The position numbers and the translations under genes are program-made. 64,000 nucleotides of DNA from positions 62,001-126,000 of the forward strand of contig JAOTVB010000010.1 of the NCBI GenBank assembly GCA_029863605.1, read 5' to 3'. Position 1 is the first letter of the stretch; every line of letters begins with the position of its first letter. The notes under the pieces are model-generated. The model worked only from the letters and a program-made list of their open reading frames with translations. It was not told where the DNA came from and did not search any database. This document shows positions 37,444 to 46,522 of this stretch, piece by piece. Origin of the DNA: Myxococcales bacterium (GTDB lineage: Bacteria; Myxococcota_A; Polyangia; Polyangiales; Houyiibacteriaceae).

Positions 37444-38378
37444 GACTTCAGCTCGTCCTCGATCCATCCGTAGTCGTCGGACGAGCCAGCCGGCACGATG
37501 ACGGACGCACGTCGCTGTCCTTGCGGTTCTTCGATGTCTGGGGCTTGATACCCGGAAAGCGTTCGCGCGACATCTTCGGGCACCAGGGGCTCGCCGTCTT
37601 CGTCGAGCAGGGTGTATTCGAGGTAGATCGGCTCTTCATGGTCGGTTTGGTAGATGCTGGCGAGGCGTATTTTGGCCATCTCGAGCAGGGCGAGGAAGGT
37701 GACCACGAGCTCGTAGGACGTGCTGACCCCCTCGAAGAGCTCATCGAATCGACAGCGACGCCGTTCGCGGAGCAACTCGACCAGCTCGCCGATGCGCTCC
37801 TGAATCGTCATTCGTTCGGCATCCACCTCGAGAGAGATCCCGGCGTTGATGCGTTTGGCGACCTCTTTGAGCGCGTCGATGAGCTTGAAGACGCTGAACT
37901 TCGCGAGGGACGGCGCGGCGTCCGAAGTAGGAGTCGGGGACCCACGGGAAAACACGTCACGCCCCGCGATCGCACGCGCGCCGAGATCTTCGGCGACCCG
38001 CTTGTACTTTTGATACTCGAGCAGACGCCGGATCAACTCCGCCCGAGGATCGCCCTCATCGACGTCATCATCGTCTTGGTCCTCGGGGGGTCGTGGCAGG
38101 AGCATCTTGCTCTTGATGTGCGCCAACGTGGCCGCCATCACGAGGTATTCCGAGGCGATGTCGAGGTTCAACTCTTTCATCAACCCGAGGTATTCTAGGT
38201 ACTTATCGGTGATGAAGGCGATCGGCAGATCGAGGACATCGAGCTCGTGCTTCCGGATCAGATGGAGGAGCAAATCGAGCGGCCCTTCGAAGTTGGGCAG
38301 CGCGATCCGGAAGTTGGGGTCCAGAGCCTCCGGCGCGGTTTGGGCATCTTGGGCCGGCATGGGGCTGGGCTCGTTCAT
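37440..38378 (-). CDS. scpA: Segregation and condensation protein A
   Basis: A kleisin of about 312 aa that bridges the SMC heads in bacterial condensin. ALPNFEGPLDLLLHLIRKHELDVLDLPIAFITDKYLEYL and EYLVMAATLAHIKSKMLLP are the family signature, and the C-terminal winged helix (FLALLEMAKIRLASIYQ) is present. ATG 38378 (MNEPSP) is chosen. A TTG at 38417 would overlap the upstream peroxiredoxin stop but adds an unconserved stretch. A C-terminal extension of about 60 residues follows the kleisin core. Confidence 0.93.
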   Translation of the reverse strand: MNEPSPMPAQDAQTAPEALDPNFRIALPNFEGPLDLLLHLIRKHELDVLDLPIAFITDKYLEYLGLMKELNLDIASEYLVMAATLAHIKSKMLLPRPPEDQDDDDVDEGDPRAELIRRLLEYQKYKRVAEDLGARAIAGRDVFSRGSPTPTSDAAPSLAKFSVFKLIDALKEVAKRINAGISLEVDAERMTIQERIGELVELLRERRRCRFDELFEGVSTSYELVVTFLALLEMAKIRLASIYQTDHEEPIYLEYTLLDEDGEPLVPEDVARTLSGYQAPDIEEPQGQRRASVIVPAGSSDDYGWIEDELKS

Positions 38379-38413
38379 CCCGGTCGAACCATGCGCTCCA
38401 AGGCTCCCAGGTG

Positions 38414-38884
38414 TCAATTGCTACGGGCGTCGTCGAGGGCTTCGAGGACCTCGTCCACGTGCCCGTTTACCTTCACCTTCGGGAAGTGCTTGATCACCTT
38501 CCCATCGGGGCCGATCAGCACGGTAGAGCGAATGATCCCCATCGATTTCTTGCCGTACATGTTCTTCTCGCCCCAGGCGTCATACTTCTCGAGCATCTCG
38601 CCGTCAGGGTCGCTCAAGAGCGGGAACTTGAGCTCGTATTTGTCTGCGAACTTACAATGCGACGCGATCGAATCTTTGCTGACCCCGATCACCACGGCGT
38701 CTCGAGCCTTGATTTTTCGTAGCGCTTTGTTGAAGTCGTTGGCCTCGGTGGTGCACCCAGGCGTGTTGTCTCGGGGGTAAAAGTAGATGATTGCGTACTT
38801 TCCAGCCAAGTCTTTGAGAGCGACCTTGCCGCCATCGGAGGACTCGAGACTGAACGCGGGCGCTTTGCGGCCTTCTTGGATCAT
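38414..38884 (-). CDS. bcp: Bcp/PrxQ-type peroxiredoxin lacking the usual resolving Cys
   Basis: A 156-aa thiol peroxidase with the thioredoxin fold. The peroxidatic Cys is C44 in RDNTPGCTTEANDF, and the FYPRDNTPGCT and GVSKDSIASH segments match the Bcp family. In most PrxQ proteins a second Cys lies five residues later; here position 49 is Asn, so this is a one-Cys form that must be reduced by a partner or another thiol. It heads the large minus-strand run toward scpA, scpB, glyQ and glyS. Confidence 0.92.
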   Translation of the reverse strand: MIQEGRKAPAFSLESSDGGKVALKDLAGKYAIIYFYPRDNTPGCTTEANDFNKALRKIKARDAVVIGVSKDSIASHCKFADKYELKFPLLSDPDGEMLEKYDAWGEKNMYGKKSMGIIRSTVLIGPDGKVIKHFPKVKVNGHVDEVLEALDDARSN

Positions 38885-38977
38885 GTAGAGGCGTCTATTG
38901 CGGGTTTGCGTGCGGTGTCAACGACCGAAGAACCCCGCGAACTTGGTTTCTGAGAGCTGCGGCACCAAGATCGAGCC

Positions 38978-39655
38978 ATGACCCCCCGGACTCTGGTCGT
39001 GGGCGACGTTCACGGTTGCCGAGAGGAGCTCGAGGACCTCTTGCGCGAGTCGGGCTGGGAGCAGGGAGATCAGCTGGTCTTCGTCGGAGATTTGGTCGCC
39101 AAGGGCCCGGATTCACGCGGGGTTATTCGGCTAGCCCGTGATCTCGAAGGAAAAGCGGTCCGAGGAAACCACGATCAGCATTGCCTCCGTTGGTGGGATG
39201 CCAAGCAACGTGGAGAGCCGCTCCCCGAGCTCCGTGATGCCCATCAGCGGGTCGTGGACCAGCTCGAAGAGGAGGACTGGACCTGGCTTGCCGGTCACCC
39301 CCTGTGGCTCGAGCTTTCCGAGCACGACGCACTGGTGGTTCACGCCGGGCTTCTCCCGGACCTGCCTCTCGAAGACCAAGATCCCGACGACCTGATGAAC
39401 ATGCGGAGCATTCTCGACGACGGGACGGCGTCCAGTGACTACGAAGAAGGTGAGCCCTGGGCGTCGCTCTGGCCGGGGCCGCGGCTCGCGCTCTTCGGGC
39501 ACGACGCGATCCGTGGGCTTCAGCGCTACCCGCATGCATTCGGCCTCGACACCGGATGTGTCTACGGAGGCTGGCTTACGGGGCTCTGGCTTCCCGGCCG
39601 CGATCTGGTCTCGGTGCCCGCACGCGCGACCTGGGCCGAACCGGGGGAGAGCTAG
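38978..39655 (+). CDS. ApaH-like metallophosphoesterase
   Basis: A 225-aa calcineurin-type phosphoesterase. The metal-binding blocks are intact: VVGDVHGCREEL (DxH), FVGDLVAKGPDS (GDxxxxG), and GNHDQH (GNHD/E). This set fits bacterial ApaH/PrpA-like enzymes, which hydrolyse diadenosine tetraphosphate, RNA caps or phosphoproteins; the exact substrate cannot be told. It is divergent from the peroxiredoxin gene and is followed 1 bp later by the Rieske protein gene. Confidence 0.85.
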   Translation: MTPRTLVVGDVHGCREELEDLLRESGWEQGDQLVFVGDLVAKGPDSRGVIRLARDLEGKAVRGNHDQHCLRWWDAKQRGEPLPELRDAHQRVVDQLEEEDWTWLAGHPLWLELSEHDALVVHAGLLPDLPLEDQDPDDLMNMRSILDDGTASSDYEEGEPWASLWPGPRLALFGHDAIRGLQRYPHAFGLDTGCVYGGWLTGLWLPGRDLVSVPARATWAEPGES

Positions 39656-39656
39656 C

Positions 39657-40007
39657 GTGGCGGAAGTCTTCGTATGCACCGCGGACGAGCTGATCACCGG
39701 GGTCATCCGGGCCGCACATCTCGGTCACGACGATAGCGGCTTGCCGATCATGGCCCTCGTGCTTCGTGACGAGACCGGGACGGTCCGTGCGTATCGAAAC
39801 CTCTGCAGGCACCTCCCGGTTCCGCTCGATGGTGGAACGGGCGAGCTGTTGAGCCAGGACGGAGCCCACCTCATCTGCGGGACCCACGGCGCCACCTATC
39901 GGCTGATCGATGGATACTGCGTCGACGGCCCGTGCGAAGGTCTCGCACTTCAGCGCCTGTATTGCCGCGAGCGCGATGGCGATCTCTACGTGTCAGACTC
40001 GCCTTGA
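39657..40007 (+). CDS. Rieske [2Fe-2S] ferredoxin-like protein
   Basis: A 116-aa stand-alone Rieske domain. CRHLPVPLDGG (C-x-H) and CGTHGATY (C-x-x-H) are the ligands for a 2Fe-2S cluster with two Cys and two His. There is no signal peptide or membrane anchor, so it is soluble and cytoplasmic, like the ferredoxins of oxygenase systems or NirD-like proteins. GTG 39657 follows a GGGGGAG site and lies 1 bp after the ApaH-like gene stop. No oxygenase gene is nearby. Confidence 0.87.
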   Translation: MAEVFVCTADELITGVIRAAHLGHDDSGLPIMALVLRDETGTVRAYRNLCRHLPVPLDGGTGELLSQDGAHLICGTHGATYRLIDGYCVDGPCEGLALQRLYCRERDGDLYVSDSP

Positions 40008-40023
40008 TTTCGGGTCCGCTGAG

Positions 40024-40881
40024 TCAGCCGGCTTTTTCTTGCTTCGCGCTCCAAGCGGCAGGGGATGACAGGGGGCCGACCTCGGCCCAGGGCTTGTCTT
40101 CGCTGTGTCGAATGACTTGCGGGCGTGCGGTGAGCACGTCGGCGCCGTCGCGCGTGACCAGCACGGTATGCTCGAACTGCGCCGAGAGGGAGCGGTCGAG
40201 CGTGAGCACCGTCCACCCGTCGTCCATCAGCTCGGTCTGGTAGCCACCGGCATTGATCATCGGCTCGATGGTGAACACCATGCCCGCCTTCATCCGCTTG
40301 TCTTTGCCGCGCTTGCCGAAGTGCGGGATCTGCGGTGGCATGTGGAACTCGCGTCCAACCCCATGTCCGACATAGTCACGCACCACCGAGCATCCCCGGC
40401 CCTCAGCGTACTCCTGTATTGCGGCGCCGATGTCGCCGATACGCTTGCCGTGCTTCACCTCGGCGATTCCGAGCTCGAGGCAACGACGTGCCGTCTCGAC
40501 GACGTAGATGGCCTCGTCGCCCGGTTGGCCTACGTAGAAGGTGACGCTGGTGTCCCCGTGGTAGCCGTGCTCGGTCGGGAGATACGTCGTGACGTCGACG
40601 TTGACGATGTCGCCGTCCTTGAGGATGTAAGGCCCCGGGATGCCGTGACAGACGCAGTCATTGACGCTGGTGCAGACGCTCTTCGGGAAGCCTTTGTAGT
40701 CGAGCGGCGACGGATAGGCGTCGCGCGAGACGATGTAGTCGTTCACGAACCGATCGATCGCGTCGGTGGTGATGCCAGGCTCGATCATGTCCCCGACCGC
40801 CGTGAGGCAGTCCGCTGCCAATTGGCAGGAACGCCGCATGTCTAGAAGCATGCGGGGGGTCATGAGCTCGATTGCGGACAA
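40024..40881 (-). CDS. map: Methionine aminopeptidase, type I
   Basis: A 285-aa metalloprotease removing the initiator Met. Metal ligands are in place: VNVDVTTYL and YHGDTSVTF (the two Asp), GHGVGREFHMPPQIPH (the His), FTIEPMIN (Glu) and QFEHTVLVT (Glu). The Cys-rich CTSVNDCVCHGIPG and a C-terminal extension of about 30 residues are seen. It converges on the Rieske gene with a 16-bp gap. Confidence 0.95.
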   Translation of the reverse strand: MSAIELMTPRMLLDMRRSCQLAADCLTAVGDMIEPGITTDAIDRFVNDYIVSRDAYPSPLDYKGFPKSVCTSVNDCVCHGIPGPYILKDGDIVNVDVTTYLPTEHGYHGDTSVTFYVGQPGDEAIYVVETARRCLELGIAEVKHGKRIGDIGAAIQEYAEGRGCSVVRDYVGHGVGREFHMPPQIPHFGKRGKDKRMKAGMVFTIEPMINAGGYQTELMDDGWTVLTLDRSLSAQFEHTVLVTRDGADVLTARPQVIRHSEDKPWAEVGPLSSPAAWSAKQEKAG

Positions 40882-41030
40882 CGTGAACCTTAGGCGCCTG
40901 AGTAGGGGTTCTAAGACTTAGTCGCAAATTGTCCAGAAAATCCCGGCCTCGCGACGTTCGTGCGCGTACCCAGAAATAGCGACCGCGAGGGGAGTTTTCT
41001 TGTTATCGTCGGCCCACGGAGGAAACGGCC

Positions 41031-42404
41031 ATGATCCGATTCACGGTGGTGTCATTTGCACTGGTCGTCTTGCTCGCGCCGGCAAGAAGTGCGGTTGCCC
41101 AGACGGTCTACGAAGAGGGCAATTTCGATCTCGCGAAGTGGACCCTCTTCGGCCCCTTCATCACCCCCGAGGACAATCTCGGCGGCGGCGCCTTCGACGC
41201 GGCAGCGCCCGCCAGCGGTGGCAATCCGGGTGGCTATCTTCGTATCTCGATCGAACATGTGTCCGTGCCCCTGGGCAGCTCGTTCCTGGCCTGGGCCTTG
41301 TTCATCAACGACGAGGCCGAGTACCAACCGACAAGCCAAGGTGCTATCCAGCGCGTGGACTTCGACTTCGATGCCCGCTTGGCCCCCGACGGTCGGAACG
41401 CACGGACCGTGACGCTAGCGGTCGAACAGGACGGCTTTGTGTGGGCTGCGATCGAGCCGAGGTTGTCCGTCGACGATAGAAGCTGGTTGCCGAAGTGGAT
41501 ATCCGGTTTGGAGGCCGCCGACTTCGTCGTCGGGAACTGGGGTGAGCAAGACCAGCCGGGCAACCCAGATTTTTCCGAAACCGCCTCCCCGATCAAGTTC
41601 GGAATCGCACAAGGCCAATCCTGCCCGGTCACGTCGGATTGCCGCACAATCATTCCGCTAGAGCTCGACATCGACAACTGGAGGGTGGCGGTCAACGAGA
41701 GCGGTTACAGCCTCACGCTATCGGTCGCTGAGACGGCCAGTCCCGGGCCGCTGACCGATTTGCCCTTGCAGTTCCGGGTCAGCGCGAAGGTGCGCAACAC
41801 GACGTCACCCGACTTGAGCGACCTCACCGTGCGCTTCCTCTTGCCGAAGGAGGAGCTGGCGGACTTCACGATCCCAGAGGATGAGTGCATTCCGGATTCT
41901 GCGAGCCGGAACGATTTCGTGATCGCTGATTGTGCAGTGCCGGGTCCCGTCGGGCCGGCGAGCACCGAGACGGTCGAGGTGCCGACAGCGGGGATCTCCG
42001 TCGGCTACGCGGCCGTCGTTCCCGCCGCTCCCCCCGTTCCCGATGCTGGCCCCCCGCCCCCCTCCGACAGGGCTGTCTTCACTTACAAGGCCGGCGTCCT
42101 GCCCTTGGTGGGCACCGACCCTGACCCCGCCAACGACGTTGCGGATCTAGTCGACGTCGTGGTCTGCAACCCTACCGGGATGGACCCAGTGACCGTGGAC
42201 GACATCACCGACTGTGACGACCTGATGACCGGCGGCACATCAGGTTCTGGCGGCGGAGCTGGCACCGGTGGTACGGATATGGGCGGCAGTAGTGATGGCT
42301 GTGGCTGCGACGTCGTGGCCACGAACGGCTCCGCACCCTGGCTCCTGATCCTGGGTCTCGCCGGCGCAGCGGTTTGGCTACGCCGACGCTATCGCCACAT
42401 CTAG
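41031..42404 (+). CDS. MYXO-CTERM secreted protein with Cys/Gly-rich anchor region
   Basis: A 457-aa exported protein with a signal peptide (1-24, ending SAVAQ). The body is beta-rich, with a repeated surface-type Pro/Asp linker (VPAAPPVPDAGPPPPSDR) near 330-350. The C-terminus has a Gly/Ser linker, a Cys pair (DGCGCDVVA), a hydrophobic segment (WLLILGLAGAAVWL) and an Arg cluster (RRRYRH), the MYXO-CTERM sorting layout. Family knowledge: such tails direct proteins to the cell surface of Myxococcota. GGAGGAAA precedes the ATG. The function of the body is unknown. Confidence 0.85.
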   Translation: MIRFTVVSFALVVLLAPARSAVAQTVYEEGNFDLAKWTLFGPFITPEDNLGGGAFDAAAPASGGNPGGYLRISIEHVSVPLGSSFLAWALFINDEAEYQPTSQGAIQRVDFDFDARLAPDGRNARTVTLAVEQDGFVWAAIEPRLSVDDRSWLPKWISGLEAADFVVGNWGEQDQPGNPDFSETASPIKFGIAQGQSCPVTSDCRTIIPLELDIDNWRVAVNESGYSLTLSVAETASPGPLTDLPLQFRVSAKVRNTTSPDLSDLTVRFLLPKEELADFTIPEDECIPDSASRNDFVIADCAVPGPVGPASTETVEVPTAGISVGYAAVVPAAPPVPDAGPPPPSDRAVFTYKAGVLPLVGTDPDPANDVADLVDVVVCNPTGMDPVTVDDITDCDDLMTGGTSGSGGGAGTGGTDMGGSSDGCGCDVVATNGSAPWLLILGLAGAAVWLRRRYRHI

Positions 42405-42570
42405 GCCGCGCCGACACGGAACTTCGAGTCGTCCGCCGGGTGGAGGTCGGGACACGCTGGCCCTCCCCGTTTGTCCGCGGCCCCAGTGTCCACGTGAGTC
42501 TGTGGGCGGGTTTGACCCGTCGCCCCCTTGGCACTATCTAGCCGCCCGAGAGGACTTGAACGGCTTTTCG

Positions 42571-42804
42571 ATGCCAGATACTTACAACAACGTCCCGATG
42601 AGTGACGGCATGGCGGAGCGCACCGTCAAGGAAGACGCCTTCTGGAGCGGGCCGAAGCTCGTCATCCTCGGCTTCGTGACGCTTGGCCTCTGCTTTGGCC
42701 TGCTTTGGGCGATGGCGGAAGGCATCATCGGCCCGGAGCAACACGAGGCCGATTGGGGCAACGAAACCCACATGCTTCAGCCGGGCGGCGGCCCCCTCGA
42801 TTGA
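42571..42804 (+). CDS. Small single-helix membrane protein
   Basis: About 77 aa from ATG 42571. The N-terminal part is polar (ERTVKEDAFWSGPK), one membrane helix follows (about 33-52, LVILGFVTLGLCFGLLWAMA), and the chain ends in a short acidic/Gly tail (HMLQPGGGPLD). An alternative ATG at 42598 would shorten it by nine residues. No family is recognised. It converges on a 60-aa gene with an inverted repeat over both stop codons. Confidence 0.5.
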   Translation: MPDTYNNVPMSDGMAERTVKEDAFWSGPKLVILGFVTLGLCFGLLWAMAEGIIGPEQHEADWGNETHMLQPGGGPLD

Positions 42805-42828
42805 ATCAGGGCGGCGAGCCTTGATTCA
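42802..42828. terminator. Inverted repeat over two convergent stop codons
   Basis: TGAATCA (42802-42808) and TGATTCA (42822-42828) are perfect arms with a 13-bp spacer. The left arm contains the stop of the small membrane protein gene and the right arm the stop of the 60-aa gene. A bidirectional terminator is likely, but there is no T-run. Confidence 0.4.
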
Positions 42829-43008
42829 GTCGAAATCGAAATCGAGCTCCTCGGGCTCCTCGCTTTTGAGCGAGTCGTCTTCGCCCGGCTCGAAGGTGGC
42901 TTCGGAATAGAGATCGTCGAGGGACCAGCCGGCCTTGTGGTGGCGTCGGAGCTCTTCGCGCTCGAACTCGGCCAGTGAGAAATAGTTCTTCGGTCCTTTC
43001 GGCCGCAT
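42826..43008 (-). CDS. Small 60-aa acidic protein
   Basis: The N-terminus is basic and aromatic (MRPKGPKNYFSLAEFEREEL) and the C-terminal half strongly acidic (EATFEPGEDDSLKSEEPEELDFDFD). A very good ribosome site (GGGGGAG) sits 4 bp before the ATG. No family is recognised. It is divergent from parA with about 150 bp between starts. The acidic tail and helix suggest a small regulator or interaction partner (inference). Confidence 0.65.
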   Translation of the reverse strand: MRPKGPKNYFSLAEFEREELRRHHKAGWSLDDLYSEATFEPGEDDSLKSEEPEELDFDFD

Positions 43009-43159
43009 GTCTCCCCCTTTTCAGCAGCCTGCCAACCGAGTCTGGTATGGCAAATGACTACTTTGTCCTACACTGCAGCACACCCTACTCACCGGGATCG
43101 AGATCGCAAAAAAAACGGGCGAGATTGAAACCAACCGGCCGCGCTGGTAGACGCAGTCC

Positions 43160-43930
43160 ATGAGTCGGGTGGTTGCGATCGCCAATCAAAAGGGCGGCGT
43201 CGGGAAGACGACGACCGCGGTGAACCTCGGAGCCAGCCTCGCGGTGGCGGAGCAGCGCGTCCTTTTGGTCGACCTCGACCCGCAGAGCAACGCCTCGACC
43301 GGTGTCGGTTGCGACCCGGGCAATGAAGAGATGGAGGGCTCCTACGAGCTCCTCCTGCGCGAGATCGAGACCGCCGACGCCATCTACGAGACCGAGATGC
43401 CCTACTTGCACATCATCGCGGCGACGCAGGACTTGGTTGGCGTTGAACGCGACCTGCTCCATTCGGACGACGCCGCCACGCGGCTTCGCGACGCCCTCGG
43501 CTCGGTGCGCGACGACTACGACTTCATCGTGGTCGACTGCCCGCCCTCGCTCGGCATGCTCACGATCAACGCCTTGACGGCGGCCGACTTGGTCATCGTG
43601 CCATTGCAATGCGAGTACTACGCGCTCGAGGGGCTATCGCAGCTGGTTGGCACGATCGAACGCGTGCGTGCCTCGGTCAACGAAGACCTCGAGATCCACG
43701 GCGTGTTGCTGACCATGTTCGATTCGCGGAACAACTTGGCCAACGAAGTGGCCGAAGAGGTGCGTCGCCACTTCCGCGTCTATGACACGATTATTCCCCG
43801 AAATGTGAGGCTCGCCGAAGCTCCCTCCCACGGAAAGCCAGTCATCCTGTATGATGCGTCCTCGCGGGGTTCCTATACGTACTTGAACCTCGCTCGAGAG
43901 CTGCTCGATGATCTGGAGGTAGCGGCGTAG
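43160..43930 (+). CDS. parA: Chromosome partitioning protein ParA (Soj)
   Basis: A 256-aa Walker-type ATPase. The deviant Walker A KGGVGKTT is at residues 11-18, followed by LLVDLDPQSNAST (A' motif) and DFIVVDCPPSLGM (Walker B). It binds DNA when ATP-bound and works with ParB to move origin regions apart. It lacks an N-terminal HTH, as chromosomal Soj-type proteins do. parB starts 1 bp inside its stop. Confidence 0.96.
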   Translation: MSRVVAIANQKGGVGKTTTAVNLGASLAVAEQRVLLVDLDPQSNASTGVGCDPGNEEMEGSYELLLREIETADAIYETEMPYLHIIAATQDLVGVERDLLHSDDAATRLRDALGSVRDDYDFIVVDCPPSLGMLTINALTAADLVIVPLQCEYYALEGLSQLVGTIERVRASVNEDLEIHGVLLTMFDSRNNLANEVAEEVRRHFRVYDTIIPRNVRLAEAPSHGKPVILYDASSRGSYTYLNLARELLDDLEVAA

Positions 43931-44781
43931 TGGCGCGAAGACGGTTGGGGCGTGGGTTGGATGGCTTGCTTCCGGCAGCGCCGCCGGCCTCGGAACGCTC
44001 CGCAAAGAACACCGCAGCGATCGAAGACCTGCACCCGGGACAGATGCAGCCCCGCACGCGTATGGACGCGGAAGCCTTGGCGGAGCTTGCGGCTTCGATC
44101 CGTGAGCACGGGGTGTTGGAGCCGGTCCTGGTGCGTAAGCGGTCTCCGGGCGGCTTCGAGATCATCGCGGGGGAGCGGCGGTGGCGCGCCGCGCAGCAGG
44201 CCGGGCTCAAGGAGCTGCCGATCTTCGTGCATGACCTCAACGACGAGGCGGCCTTCGAAGCGGCTCTCGTCGAGAACCTCCAGCGCGAAGACCTCAACCC
44301 GATGGAAACCGCGCGTGCATTTCAGCGGTTGGTCGACGACTACGGTTACACGCAAGAAGCGATCGCGACCAGGGTCGGCAAAGAACGGTCGACGGTCGCC
44401 AACGCCCTGCGCCTTCTGAAGCTTCCAAAAGACATCATGGACATGGTCGAGGATGGTCAGCTCAGCGAAGGCCACGCCCGCGCCCTGCTCTCGGCCCCCA
44501 ACGTGAGCACCATGAAACGGCTCGCACGGAACGCGGTCTCGAAGGGCTGGAGTGTGCGCGAGGCCGAGCGGCACGCCCGTAAGGTGGCCCGAGGGAATGG
44601 CGATGGCGCCGCCAAGGCGAAGGCCGGCAAGAGCGCGAACGTTCGCGACCTCGAACATCGGCTTTCCCTCGCCCTCGGCTCGACGACCACGATCCACGAA
44701 AGCGGCAAAGAGCGCGGCCAGATCCGCATCCACTACGCGAGCTTCGACGAGCTCGACCGAATCATCGCGAAACTCACCTAG
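43930..44781 (+). CDS. parB: Chromosome partitioning protein ParB
   Basis: A 283-aa parS-binding CTPase. GERRWRAAQQAGL and the ENLQREDLNPMETARAFQRL block (N-terminal CTP-binding part), an HTH (YTQEAIATRVGKERSTVANALRLLKLP) and a C-terminal dimerisation segment are present. The start is GTG, overlapping the parA stop. No parS-like TGTTTCACGTGAAACA was seen in this window, so the centromere site must lie elsewhere. Confidence 0.95.
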   Translation: MARRRLGRGLDGLLPAAPPASERSAKNTAAIEDLHPGQMQPRTRMDAEALAELAASIREHGVLEPVLVRKRSPGGFEIIAGERRWRAAQQAGLKELPIFVHDLNDEAAFEAALVENLQREDLNPMETARAFQRLVDDYGYTQEAIATRVGKERSTVANALRLLKLPKDIMDMVEDGQLSEGHARALLSAPNVSTMKRLARNAVSKGWSVREAERHARKVARGNGDGAAKAKAGKSANVRDLEHRLSLALGSTTTIHESGKERGQIRIHYASFDELDRIIAKLT

Positions 44782-44791
44782 GAGCCGGGTG

Positions 44792-45571
44792 ATGGATGGC
44801 GCAGTTTCACCAGCGAAGCCGCCCCTTGGTAGCTGGGATTGGCTGACCGAGACGGGCGGCGTGCTGACCGCCAAAGAGCGGCTTGCGCTGGTTCCGTCTC
44901 TGGCCAAGACGTTCGGGCGATTTTCCTTCGACCGGCTCCGACTCGCGATCGGCGCTCGCGCGCGGCATGGGTTGAGTGCAGAAGACCTTTGGCCGGTACG
45001 CCCCGACTCCCAGTTGATTCGCCACGCAGAGGAAGAAGCCCGCGATCTCCAGTCCGTGCCGGTGGTGAACCATGGCTATCGTACGTGGGTCTTCGGTGTG
45101 GCGCTCGCCAAGCTCGATGACGCTGTGATCGACCCTGAGCTCTTTCACGCGGGATCGCTGCTTCACGACCTGGGGCTCGAGCACATCCAACCCGGGCAGT
45201 GTTTCACCCGTCGAAGCGCAGAGTCGGCAGAAGCCGTCGCGGAGCGATCTGGTCTCGATCGGGCTAGGGCGCTCGAGATGATGAACGGTATCGCCATGCA
45301 CATCACCCCTGGGCTCCAGCCTGCAGGCAGCGCGCTCGGGTTCTACTTGCAGGCTGGCGCTATGGCGGACCTCGCCGGCCTTCGCGCCTGGCAGCTACCC
45401 AAGGATCTGCGCGCCCGCGCTGACCAAGCCTATCCTCGCGAGCGGGTGCACGAAGTGCTCTCCCGGTGTTGGCACGCCGAGGCCAAAGCGGTTCCGAACG
45501 GTCGGGCCCACTTCGCGGACAAGTGGGGCGGCTTTTCGCGCATCGTCAAGTGGTTTCCCGTCGCGAAGTAG
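44792..45571 (+). CDS. HD-domain protein, cyanamide-hydratase-like
   Basis: A 259-aa cytoplasmic protein. VNHGYRTWVFGVALAKL and DPELFHAGSLLHDLGLEH give the H...HD metal site, and NGIAMHITPGL a later His, an arrangement like the cyanamide hydratase branch of the HD family. The role in this organism is not known; the substrate cannot be inferred from sequence. ATG 44792 follows GGAG at 44781-44784, 10 bp after parB. Being next to parAB is probably only a matter of gene order. Confidence 0.75.
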   Translation: MDGAVSPAKPPLGSWDWLTETGGVLTAKERLALVPSLAKTFGRFSFDRLRLAIGARARHGLSAEDLWPVRPDSQLIRHAEEEARDLQSVPVVNHGYRTWVFGVALAKLDDAVIDPELFHAGSLLHDLGLEHIQPGQCFTRRSAESAEAVAERSGLDRARALEMMNGIAMHITPGLQPAGSALGFYLQAGAMADLAGLRAWQLPKDLRARADQAYPRERVHEVLSRCWHAEAKAVPNGRAHFADKWGGFSRIVKWFPVAK

Positions 45572-45585
45572 CATTCGAGATTGCA

Positions 45586-46437
45586 CTATCGCGCGCGCGC
45601 CTCGGCTGCGTCGACGGTGTTGCTGAGCAACATGGCGATCGTCATTGGGCCCACGCCGCCTGGCACGGGAGTGATGTAGGAGGCGTGCTTCGACGCTCCT
45701 TCGAAGTCGACGTCTCCCGTGAGTGAGCCGGCTTCCAGGCGGTTGATCCCCACATCGATGACCACTGCGCGTTCTTTGATCCAATCCCCTTTGACGAGAT
45801 TCGGGCGGCCGACGGCGGCGACGACGATGTCGGCTTCACGAACGCGGTGGGCTAGGTTTTCGGTCCGCGAGTGGGCAATGGTGACCGTCGCGTGCTTCTC
45901 GAGCAGCATCAGGGCGATCGGTTTGCCGACGAGCGTGCTCCGTCCGAGCACGAGGGCGCGCTTGCCTTTGGGATTGCAGCCGACATGCTCGAGCATTCGC
46001 ATGCAGCCACTCGGGGTGCACGGCCGGAGGCCCTTTCGACCGACCACCAGCAACCCCGCGTTGAACGGATGCAAGCCATCGACGTCTTTGCTGGGGTCGA
46101 TGGCGTCGACGATCATCTGGTCGTCCAGATGGTCCGGCAACGGGAGCTGCACCAGGATGCCGTCGATGTCTGGAGCGGCGTTGAGCTCCGCGACGAGGGC
46201 CAAGAGGTCTGCCTCGGTGGTTTCCGCCGGGAGCCGATGGACCTCACCGGCGATCCCGGCTTTGCCCGCGGCCCGCTCCTTGTTTCGGACGTAGACCTGG
46301 GAGGCGGGGTCTTCGCCCACCAACACCACGTGGAGCCCGGGCGCCCTTCCATGCTTGGCGGCAAACGCCTCCGCTCGGGTTTTGACCTCCGCCCGCACCT
46401 CTTTGGCGAGCGCCTTGCCGTCGATCAGCTCAGCCAT
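45586..46437 (-). CDS. folD: Methylenetetrahydrofolate dehydrogenase / cyclohydrolase FolD
   Basis: A 283-aa bifunctional one-carbon enzyme. [25 protein letters not shown] (with the catalytic Lys), QLPLPDHLD, the Rossmann motif [16 protein letters not shown] and [15 protein letters not shown] at the end are diagnostic. It oxidises methylene-THF and hydrolyses methenyl-THF. ATG 46437 is chosen; the frame is open upstream but without family sequence. It is divergent from ileS. Confidence 0.96.
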   Translation of the reverse strand: MAELIDGKALAKEVRAEVKTRAEAFAAKHGRAPGLHVVLVGEDPASQVYVRNKERAAGKAGIAGEVHRLPAETTEADLLALVAELNAAPDIDGILVQLPLPDHLDDQMIVDAIDPSKDVDGLHPFNAGLLVVGRKGLRPCTPSGCMRMLEHVGCNPKGKRALVLGRSTLVGKPIALMLLEKHATVTIAHSRTENLAHRVREADIVVAAVGRPNLVKGDWIKERAVVIDVGINRLEAGSLTGDVDFEGASKHASYITPVPGGVGPMTIAMLLSNTVDAAEARAR

Positions 46438-46522
46438 GGCCGGGGTGTAACAGCTGCCCCTTCCCCGCTCAAACCACCGGTGCCGGTGGAAATCGCGGCT
46501 TGGCGTGGTATGCCGCGTGGCC

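Noticed and set aside
43028-45300. Possible parS near parAB (GTGTTTCACCC at about 45200 and several CACGTG cores)
   Set aside because: None matches TGTTTCACGTGAAACA beyond a half-site.
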